Position numbers and translations under genes: made by a program
From: Oryzias latipes
Taxonomy: Eukaryota > Chordata > Actinopteri > Beloniformes > Adrianichthyidae
DNA: 64,000 bases
Reading direction: 5' to 3'
Assembly (NCBI RefSeq): GCF_002234675.1
Contig: NC_019866.2
Coordinates: 24,736,955-24,800,954 of the forward strand
The notes under the pieces: model-generated
Database searches by the model: none
Seen by the model: the letters and a program-made list of their open reading frames with translations, nothing else
What the model was told of the DNA's origin: nothing
Shown here: piece by piece, positions 42,521 through 53,400 of the stretch
Layout: the number at the start of each line of letters is the position of its first letter
Position numbering within the stretch: position 1 is the stretch's first letter

Positions 42521-43242
42521 TAAAGTAAGAATATAGTGAAACAAATGGCATTTTATGTTAAAAAAGGTAACGAGAATGGTTATCCTGACGATTTTAATGA
42601 CAGAGTTATAGCTGTTTTATAATTTATTTAGGTTAAAACAAATTCATCAATGTTTTAGCAGGACTACAACATATAGATGCTAGAATTAGCAAAAGAGCTC
42701 ATTTATTTCTGTATTCGAAAGGCAGGTGAAGGAGATCCGTCCAAACCACTGACCTCATTGAAGAGTAAACATTACAGATTAAGACATGAAACATAGAATA
42801 GCACAAAGTAGACAAATCCACACAAACCATTTCTCTGTAGATGTCTATCAGATTTGGCTTCTTTGAACCAGCAGGTAACTCTTGTTTGGAACCGCAGGGG
42901 GACGAGTCACTCAGTCCAGTTTTCATACAGTCAGTTGTTCATAGGTAGATAGGTTGGTTGGTTGATTGATTGATTTGGTTTGGTTTCTTTCAAGTATTAA
43001 TTGTAGTCAATACAAGAGAAAAATCACACGGATGTATCAAACTCCTTACAGAGATAATCAACTGCATAGATTCAAACAAACAAACAAACAGAAACAAAGA
43101 CACACTTAAGACACATTTAAATATAGTGATTATTAACTAAATAGTCAAGTAGAAAGTGATTTAGTGCTAGGAAAAAAAGGAGTTGGAAAAAGCAAATTCA
43201 TATAATCTCACTCCTATTGAGTTATTTTGTGTGAGAGTTTTG

Positions 43243-43385
43243 CAGTTTTGGATGATAACGCTCCACCACATGCTGCCAGAATGATCACAACCAGTCTCTA
43301 GGCTCATATGGTCTGACCAGCAATGACCCTTGACCTGAACCCCATAGAGCAGGTCTGGGACCAGCTGAAGCAGAGACTCTTTTGT
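43243..43385 (+). pseudogene. Tc1/mariner transposase scrap
   Basis: Frameshifted plus-strand pieces read DNAPPHAARMITTSL and AMTLDLNPIEQVWDQLKQRL. These are the conserved D (in DNA-P-H) and E (in LNPIE) blocks of Tc1 transposases. Only about 45 codons remain. Confidence 0.8.
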
Positions 43386-43387
43386 AA

Positions 43388-44195
43388 TAAAATTAAGGGT
43401 ATTATATTAGTTTAATCTGTGTTCCCCCACACTTCAATACAAAATGTAAAGTACGGTAAAACCAAAGAGCAATATAACACATGCACACTCTGACATGGTA
43501 AAATATACTTGGATTTGTTCAAAACAAAAAGGGTCTTGGTTACTTTATTTTTTACATAAAATATGAGATTTCCATGTTCATTTGTCATCCAACATAACCC
43601 CTAAAATTTAAATTCAGACACCTGCTCTATATTTATGTTGTCAATGGATAAAGCCACTTCTGTTTTTTCTTTATTACCAAATACCATAAACTTTGTTTTT
43701 GTTAATTATAATCAAACCACATTTTAAGTTTCATTTCCTTTTTAACACTTTTAAGTTAGGGTTTTAGATTATCCCTGAACAGAGAAATTTGTCTTCATGT
43801 CCAAATAAAACAAACTGCAACAACTTAGAAATACCCCAAACATTTATAATTGAACCTTGTGGAAGTCCACAAATAATATTCATGAGATCAGACTTATTAC
43901 CTCCAAACTGCACATACTGTATTGTCTGTTTTGTAAATAACTGGTGGGCGATTGCTCTAACCCCATACGCATGCAGTTTAGAAATCGAGATAGAATGATC
44001 TATGGTGTCAAATTCCTTCTTTAAATCAATGATAACTTTTAATGTATTTTTCTTTTTGTCAATTGCTGTTGAAATTTCTTCAACTACTTTCATTGTAGCA
44101 AAACCTGTAGACCTATTAGAACCAAACCCATAGTGATTCTCACTTAACAAGTTATTTATTTTTTTAACAAAAAAATAAACTTTTAACAATGTCAA
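43388..44195 (-). pseudogene. LINE reverse-transcriptase remnant
   Basis: The minus-strand frame 44195-43764 contains ENHYGFGSNRSTGFATMKVV, VIIDLKKEFDTIDHSI (motif A) and ICGLPQGSI (motif B). The catalytic FADD block is degraded (FVLFGHEDKF). Downstream pieces (WLYPLTT, then WGGTQIKLI) extend to about 43388. It is a non-LTR RT of the CR1/Rex1-like kind, inactive. Confidence 0.7.
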
Positions 44196-44284
44196 AGGAA
44201 ACTTATATTTATTTCAATAAAATTCAGAGCAAAATGGGAAAAATCACATGGAAATCACATTGTCAATAATAAACTCATTGGACG

Positions 44285-44400
44285 GCGTCCTGACGTCATC
44301 ACGTAAGTTACGTCAAAAGACGTACGTTCACGCGGCGGTCCCCCCCGCCATTTTATATTTTCAACAGGCCGAGCAGCCGCAGTACGCAGCCAGCTATCTC
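44285..44400 (+). promoter_or_regulatory. SNRNP70 promoter region with CRE-type sites
   Basis: A full palindromic CRE TGACGTCA (44291-44298), a second CRE-like TTACGTCA (44308-44315) and GCCGCCATTTTATAT-like YY1/TATA-like sequence (about 44346-44360) precede the untranslated first exon. It sits in a local CpG-rich patch. Confidence 0.55.
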
Positions 44401-47400
44401 CACGTTGTTTTCAGCTCCATTTCCAGCATTTTTATCTTCACGGAGTCTCTTTTTGGCGGTTCTACGTTGAGCCACCGAACCCGCGGACAGTCCCGCTCCT
44501 CCTTCAGGTCCATGAACTAAAAGCTGCTGGACTCTGGAGGAGAGAAGGTGAGTGTAAGGGCGCAGTTAGTGGTTAGCTCCATGCTAACGGGAGCGCTACA
44601 TCCCACGAGCGGAGCAGACGCCTCCGGCTGCCTCCGGACGGCCAAACTCTTAACTTGTACGCAGACCATAACGTGTACTACTGTGGGAGGGGGTTCCTGA
44701 TGTTCTACTTCTGGATGCATGAAATGCGTTGAACGCGTCCCCCGTCCTGTGGGGAAGTGAACAATAAGCGCGTGAAGCTAGCTAGCTAGTACGGGTATTA
44801 CGGCTAGCTAGCTAGCTAGCTAGCTGCCCTGACAGCTAGTTTCGCTGCTTCATTGTGTTGCGGCAGATCCGTGTCTGATATCATGCATGTTTTCCTTATC
44901 GATCAAGTGAAAGATGACGCAGTTCCTCCCGCCGAACCTGTTGGCCCTGTTCGCCCCCCGGGACCCGATTCCGTTCCTGCCTCAGCTGGAGAAGCTGCCC
45001 CACGAGAAGCATCACAACCAGCCGTACAGCGGCATCGCCCCCTTCATCAGACACTTCGAGGTGAGCGTCGCTGTCACGTGCGAGCCTCCGTCCCCCCGAT
45101 GCCTCTGTCTCACCTTCCTACTGTTTCCCACCAGGATCCTAGAGATGCCCCCCCACCAACCAGAGCCGAGACCCGCGAGGAACGCCTGGAGAGAAAGGTG
45201 AGTTTCCTCCCCCCTTTGCACATGTGCTCAAATACAGAACCTGATGGATAAATAAACGGTTTATCTCTGCTTTCATCCAGAAGATTTCATATTTGCGTTT
45301 GTTTTGCTTTATGGCAGCTGGCAGTAGCACAGATTCTGTCACATCAACCCAATGAATCATGGGAGATGTAGTAAACTCTGTGACACTGATGCAAATCTCC
45401 GGGCTTCATTATTGGATGCACTTTTTACACGGTCTGACACCGGATCCTGCTTGAAGCTACACTTCCACCATTGTTAGCTGGTATTTTGTCAGGGTGAGGA
45501 ACTGGGGGTGTTTTACAAACTTTTTCCAAAATAAGAGCCATTGGCCTAAGTTGCTGCACAGTAGTGGTGCAGACATTTTTTTTAATCAAAGTGTCTTAAA
45601 TAGGAAGTAAAAGTCTTCTGTGATCTGTAGTACTCCCAACTGAAACCTGGGCGTATTTCGATGAACGTAGAGCTAATATTCTGGCGATGGAAAATGTTTT
45701 TTTTTTTAGAACAAATAGGTGAAATTGAGTAATTTCTCATGGCACACTCAACCATCTCTTTACTATATAAACCTCTAACCTGATCCTGTCTGTGCTGCAG
45801 CGTCCACCAGTCGTTACTGTTTGGATCTCTGATTGTGCTGCGTAGATAACGATGGAAGGCATGTATACAGAAAATTAGGATTAAAATTGCATTTGTTAGT
45901 ATTGTTGTTTGAGAAACTCAACGCCTGGATAGCTCCTTTATCGCTCGCCATTTTTGTTGCACAGATAATGTTATGTTGGGGTTGTAACGTTTCAGTTGAG
46001 CGTCTTGAGCCATAAAGGAAATTTATTTGTGAACTTGTGAATTGACTGAAGCAGGAGTTTGGCTGTGAAGCACAGACCTAATGAATGCAGATTCTCAAAG
46101 GAGGGGTAGTTGAATTACAGTCCTAACTCCTTCATTCAGCATTTTCTGCCTCGGTGAAAACCTCTCAAGTCTATAGAAATATTATACCAGGCAGGAGCCC
46201 AGCACAGGTGCATGCTGGCAGCAGACAAGAAACCAAGTGCGGGATTATGTCAGCTCTGTGCTGATGCTCTGCTGTTGGAGGCTCTGCGGTTGGCCGTCAC
46301 CATTTTCTTTTCTGTTTCCAGAGGAGAGAGAAGATTGAGAGGCGACAGGGAGAAGTGGAGACAGAACTGAAGCTCTGTGAGTTTGTCACTTTCTTCACGC
46401 CGTTCTCCTCAAACGGTGAAAAGCTTTGTGCTCATCCTTCCTGTTTGTTCCATGTCAGGGGACCCCCATAATGACCCCAATGCTCAGGGGGATGCCTTCA
46501 AGACTCTGTTTGTGGCACGAGTGGTGAGTATTTGTCTTGGTTCTTCTCACTCCTTGTTCACATCTGGTAATTAAAACCTTTTTGTTTCAGAATTATGATA
46601 CGACAGAGTCCAAACTTCGCCGTGAGTTTGAAGTCTATGGCCCCATTAAACGGGTAGCTATTGATTATTATTTTTCTGTGTCCAGATTTTCTTCAAAACA
46701 TGAACCCTTTTGTCTTTACAATGTGAGAAAATTCTCCTGGCTCTTCAAAATACTATAAAAAAAAGTAAAGAGCCGTGCGTGAAGCGTTTTGGCGCCGCTT
46801 TGTGCGTGTCGTCGTGCGCTGACTGCATGTCTGCTGCCTCCGCTCTGCCGAGTCTCACCAGGAGTTTTTCTTTTCAGATTTACATCGTCTACAACAAGGG
46901 AACAGGGAAGCCCCGCGGCTACGCCTTCATAGAGTATGAGCACGAGCGAGACATGCACTGTGAGTACGGCTGAGGCATCGGCCACCAAAGCCAGTCTGTG
47001 TTGGTGTGTGTGGATCAGAGCACTGCTCGTCACTGATGCTTCTGTAAGGAGACCAGCAAACTGAGCTCTGCTCACCAGATCCATGTCTGCTGCTCGTCTG
47101 ACGTGTGTGTGTGTGTGTGTGGGGGGGGGGGTCTGCTCGATGTGTCGCCGGTGGACTAACAGTTGCGTTTAAAGGGGGGAGGAGTCATTTATTGGAGGCG
47201 TCGGGGTGGAGTAACAGAAATGTTTGATCTGTGAACCTGAACATGTTTGCTTGTCAAAGGGCACATTGTCTTTAAGTGTGAGGAGTTGTAGTTCAGTGGA
47301 AGAGCCGCTCTCCCGGTGGGACTGTGATGGTAAGCTCAAGGTGGACACCAAACACGGAGCAGGCTTTCTGCCAATCACTCGTCACCTTTAATCATTCAGT

Positions 47401-50400
47401 CTTGAGTTTGTCTGTCAGTTTGAGTGGTGGTCTTCAACCCTGGTCATGTTGGAATAAGAATTCTCCTGATCCGGATGCCACCAAATGTAAACATAGTCCA
47501 GACTCGACCCAATGCTTGAGTTTTGCTTCCTGGTCTGGTTCACACAGAGCCTGCAGGTCTGACCTGGTGACCTATGCTGACCTTTGGTGCAGGCGAGACA
47601 TCGTCTGCACCAAAGGTCAGCCCAGATCCTGTTCTGCTTTAGACCAGAACAGCAAAAGACTAGACTGAGGGGAAAACTGGAGGTTCTAGATTCTGCTCAT
47701 GGGGCAGCAGTCAAAAGGCAAAATGGTTTTATTGGTATTCAGAGCAGAAAGTTCTGTGGTAGTTTGGAACTGTGTTTGGAAGAAGGCTGCTGAGTTTTCA
47801 CACATGCATGAATAGTCTTATGTTTTTGGAGCTTCAATGATAAAAACTGTCATGATTGGATCCGGCAAATTCTGTGAAATTTGGAACCTCTTCAGGGCTT
47901 TCACTTCTGCCTAGCTGTGACTGTTAAGCAACAGTTCAGTCTTTGGTTTTGCTGACGAGGTGCTTTTTCATGCCGTCTATGTTCAACTGCGACTTTTTAA
48001 AAATGATGCCATTCACGTGCGAAGTTAACAGCTTAAAAAAACAACAAAACAGCAGATATTTCCTTTCCTACCAAACACAAAACATCAGCGAGGCAAGCAA
48101 AGAGAAAAGGACCTGCAGGTTGAATCTCCAGTCTGTCTTAAGTAGATGTGTGCCACGACGTTCAATAACTTATTGAGCTCTTTCCAGAGCTTAGTTCCAT
48201 CAGCGTCTTTTGCATCGCTGCTGGAACCAGCAGGAGTCTGACCGGCTTCTCTGTGAACGTGCTCTCTGGGTCGGGAAAGATGCTCCCTGGTTGGGGGCTG
48301 CAAGATTCCATGTGAATGAAGCGGGACCAACAGATTCGTGGGAGGCCTTCACAGTGAACTGAACTCTAGTCACTGAACAGGTTCCTGCTTCTGGATTTAA
48401 TATCGAGATAGATCTTTATAGTCATTGTCACGAGTACAATGAAATTCCAAAGGTGCTTCCTGGTCTGTGAAACACCCATGCACTAAAACTAGCCATGGTA
48501 AAACCTAAAAACGACCAAAAAAAATCATAAAGTGCATTATTCTGTAACTAAGAAGGGATTAAAATAATTTTTGCCAAACAAAACCAGAAAAAAGTAAAAA
48601 AAAAAAAAAAAAGCCAATGCACATTTTAAGCAGTCTAATAGAAGACAGCAAACGTCAGTCAATTTTCCGTTAATTAATGATGATATTAATTTCGGTATTC
48701 TCGTTGAAGCGGAGAGCTCTGTCTGTCTATGTGTGTGCAAGGGGGGCGGGGCTGTTGTTAAGACAGCACGCGCCGCGCGCGCACACACACACAAGACAAG
48801 GCAGCGTACACACAGTCTCGTAAGGTAGACGTGAGCGACCCTAGAGTAAGAACACCCGTTTCTGCGTAAAATTAATGAAGTTTGCGTCAAGGAGCCCCTA
48901 CCATGCTGTCACCTAGCTGCTACGATGACCGTATGTTGCGCTGTTTGTGTAGAACACGCTGTAGCGGCGTTTTCTACACAAAACAAACAGGTAGAGAGGC
49001 GGGGCTTAGATTCACCGCTTATGATGCCAGACCCGTGACAAACTATCAGCTGCTTCCTAATACTTAATAATAATTAACGACTAATGATAGTTGTCATCCG
49101 TAAAATTAATATAATTTATTGCGTTTACTGGATTTAAACAAAAATAAATAGAAAGGGGGCTGCATCAAAGTGAATTTGTTTCCATCGTCTCACTCAATCC
49201 TAACCCTGGTGTTTGACAGACAGAAAAGTCTGTTCAAGGTTGTGGAAAATGGACAAAAGATCAAAGGAAACATCACGCTCATAAAGAATAAAAATAATTA
49301 GATTAAATAAATATCCTGTCTGGAACATTCTCATGTATAAGGTAAAATGTTTTGTTAAAAAACAGTGTTGTTGCACAATGAGGAAATAAAACAAATAAAA
49401 CTGTTCTTAATTTGTTATTTATTTATTTATTTTTCGTCCTCAAAAAGTATCGATAAGAGTACCGTTAAAATACCGGATCGATAAGCAGTATCGATAAGAG
49501 TAGTAGTATCGTTAAAACCTTAACGATACCCATCCCTAATTGTGCATCTGGCGCCTCTATCAACGCGTGTCAAATTTGCTGTTGTACATAATGTTGTACA
49601 TGTACCTTGCCTGTACATTGAATCTAGCCAACTTGATGTGCAAATCGCGTTCAATGTGAATACAACTTAAGTCTGAAGGTAGAACCTCTAGAACACGTCT
49701 GCAAGAAACTGAGACCACGTCCCAGATCAGCCGTCTGTGGCGTCCAAATACTCAACTCAAATTACGATCTGAGATTTTGTTAAATGGATTCATTCTTTCA
49801 TTTCAATCTAAGGCCATTTTGAGTTTTGAATGTTTCTGAAATCTGTGACATAATTAGCCAGAAAATGGGGAATTTCATTAAATTAAGTTTTGAAATTAAG
49901 ACATTTGTTTTTGGAAAGAAACTGACTTTAAGAAAATGTTTTTCTTTGTTTTGATTCAGTGATGTTTCAGTTAAGTTAAGGCCTGTTTAATCCAGCTTTA
50001 GTCCTTTCAAAGAAAGGCGGCCCCACTGGGCCTCACAGAACCTTCACAGCTGGTTCTGTTCCAGCCAGGATGACACTGCAGGAAGCAGACTCAGAGTCCG
50101 GGGTGGGGGGGTTCTTGTAGGGAGCTCAGGCACCGGGCAGACCTGCAGAGACCTGCTGTGGAAGCAGAAATGAAACTTTAGTGGCACCGTCTTTGTTTCG
50201 GTACAACAAGCTCTTCAAGACCAGAGTTGCTGAATCACAGCATCGTAGCAAACAGCAGGGGGTGTACTGGTGGGGGGGCGGGGGACTAAACAGCATATTA
50301 ACTGTGTGTTGTTCTCATTGCCACTGCAGCCGCCAATCTGTGATGGCTATTGGCCAAAGCTGGCTGGCAGATGATGATGGTTATGATACATCTACACCCT

Positions 50401-53400
50401 ACTACCACAGCTCAGTATATGGTTGGTATAATGGGTTTGTATGATGGGTAAGATTTCTTTCCACCCTCCATCTCCTACATAGGGAACATGGGCTACGTTC
50501 AGTGGCTAAAGCATCTTCTTTAAGTGCTTCTGTAATAACCTTTTGGTGCAAGTACAGCAAACTGGATTGTAGGCTTTAACCATTGAACGCACCCCTGCTA
50601 ACTAGCTTAGTCAACATTCCCCAGGGACTTTGCCTTTTATGTTAAAGCCACCTCCAGGCAGCCAAAGGTCTGTATATTTGCAACTTTGAGTCTCCTATGG
50701 TAAAAATGTAAAGGCCAACACACCTAAAAAATGTCCCCACTAAAGTCTAGGTCCTGTTTGTTCAAAGCCAGAAACCGTTCCGTCACTGATGATGGAGATC
50801 AAAACCAGGTTACAGGATTAGTTCAAAGGTGCTTGGTGGTTTTAGCTCGTAATGGAGAAATGTGGACGAAGGTTAGGGACCAATGCCGTGCGGGGGGGGG
50901 TAGTATCACAAGATTGAGTTCAGAGAAGTTCTAGAGAACGTAGAGGATTAGCTTCACACGGTGGGTACGATTGTGGTCATCTGCTGGATTGACTTCCACT
51001 GTCGTGCTGTAGTACGATGCTCTGTTAAATACAGGAAAACCAGACAGAGATACGTGTCTGCTTCTGTTCAGAAGCCGTTTTTGTTCCAAAGGATCCCAGA
51101 AGCCTGAGCTGGCTTTAACAGAAAAGGCAGATGAGGGGAATTTCTTGGTAATACAGTCCAATGGGTTTTCCATGCCTCATCTCCTACATGTTTAGGTAGG
51201 CACCCATTAATGTAGCCTTCAAATGAGTTGGAGCCGGGTCAAGCTGCAGCTTAGAGAAGTCAGTGCAGCCTGGCTGGATCAGTGTCACTATTCAGGTACA
51301 TAACAGACTTCATAGCCGTTCCTCAGGTGGCTGATCCTGTCAATATCCAGCTCACTTTATGTGTGCTTTATTTTCCTCCAGCAAAAGATTTATTTTGTCT
51401 GGTGGGTTTTGCCAGCATTGTGTGGGTTTGGTAAGGCCCTGGGTTGTATCAATCAGGTAGCGGGGGGGGTTTTGGTAAGGCCCCCGGTGGAGCTGTTATA
51501 CACTGGGGTAGAGACTGTCGTGCGGACATCATTGGGAGATTATGGGAAGAGTTCTGTGTGAATGAAGGGATGTGGTAAGACCCTCTGTACGCCAGGATGT
51601 GAGTGTCCTCCTCGCTGCATCACTTCCTGGTTGCAGACACGAGGAACCAGATGGGACTGCCTTGCACAAAATCAGCCTGAAGATGGTCATGGAGTTCTGT
51701 GAAACTGTACCTCTTCACAGGCAGAAAACCGCTTTGCTGATGGTTAAAGTGCACTTATGACTTCCATTCTGCTGCGGGGAATAGCCTGGAAACACTTGTT
51801 TGGACTCTAGTCCCAGCTTCTGATTTGTTCTGCAGTAACAGATTCATAGTAAATGCTAATTCAGGGTCAATTTAATACATGGAACCATGGACTGCTTCAG
51901 AAATGAACAAAAAAAAGTTAGAAATAAAAGTCTGTAAAACATGTTTGAAGTTTTTTTTTTTCTTCAACTGACCACCATGTTGGTTATAATCCAGATTATA
52001 TGTGGGAAAACTGAAAATATTATTAATCAGTATGGCAATAGCAAAACATTTTCATTTCACTGCAACAGGTTTAAGTAAAAGTCCCAATAACTTAACCCAT
52101 AAGAACCCAGACCCATTTCTTCTTAATTATAGCATAGAACAGAATAGATTTATTGTTATTATACAGAACACAGCGACATTTAGCAGCAGCTTCCTTGGGC
52201 AAGGAATGACAAAGAAAACATGCATGAGGTGTAAGAATGTAAACAGTTAGAAATGTGGTGCATTTTTCTGTCTGCATTCAGGGCTGAGACTTGGATAGAA
52301 GCGGCCTCTTAGCCTGATTGTATTGACCTGTATTGCCTCCAAGGTCAACAGCTCCAAGAGGTGGAGTCCAGGGTGGAATCTGTCTTTGGCGACACTATGG
52401 GTTAGGGGGACGCTAGGGGGCAGAGAGCGGCCAATGGTATTTTTTTCAGCCTCTTCTCGTCTTCTGTGCATCAGGAGAACCACACAGTAATGGTGTATGT
52501 TGGTAGGCTCTCTGTTAGTCACCAGCAGAAGTTCTCCATTCTCAGTACCCTCAAAAAGGGGACGTGCTGCTGAGCCTTCTTCACCGCTGCTGCCGTGTTC
52601 AGTGTCAGGTTGTTGGCTGAGGCTCGGTCTTCCTGATGCAGGAACTCATCCCAGTAGGCCGTCTCACCCTCACCTGTTATCCTTGCCACCACCGTTGTGT
52701 CATCTGCATATTTCATGTTCTCGGGGTGGGCAGTGAGCAGAGGAGTGGGCTCAGGACGCAGTACTGGGGGTAAGAGTGGAGGAGAGCTGGGAGCCGAGTA
52801 TCAAATGCTGGAGTCTGTTGGTTAGAAAGTCCCTGAGCCAGTCGCAGGTGGAGGATGAGACTGAATAGCTAGGGCCCACCTTAAGATCAGCGTAGGAGTT
52901 ACCCAACTCAAACCAAGTGGACCACAGAATCCATTTCTGATGTTATCTTTTGCACCAATGTCACCATGGGTTCCTATGGGTTAAATTATTCCCCAAATGA
53001 CCCCGCCTACATAGGATGCGGGGCTCTAACATTAAAGGGCTCCATCCGATTGGTCAACAACGTGATGGGCTCCGCCTCAATCTGATCAAATGCACAGAGC
53101 CTTCAATACTTTCTTGGGATCCTTTTAGCATGGATGTAAACATTGAGGATAACTTTTCATTGCATGTTGCACAGACTGATAGAGCGATGGGGATACATTC
53201 CCGATGTATCGTGCAGACCTAGTCCAGATCTGGTTTCTGCTCTCTAATGCGTAGAACGTGCATTACTTCAGCGTGAAGCCGTCTCCTCTGCAGACAGAAC
53301 GCTTCACTTGCATGTTTTGCGTTGGAAGAATCTGAGCAGCAACAAGCAGTCACGTCACAAATTTAGATATCTGCTTAGCTCCATGTCTGACAAACCACCT

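Larger units (their letters stand above)
40441..44270. other. SCAF1-SNRNP70 intergenic region, repeat-filled
   Basis: About 3.8 kb between the SCAF1 poly(A) signal and the SNRNP70 promoter. It contains three SINE copies, a Tc1 scrap and a LINE remnant listed separately; the remainder is AT-rich without exons. A CAAA-type repeat lies at about 43075-43092. Confidence 0.7.
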
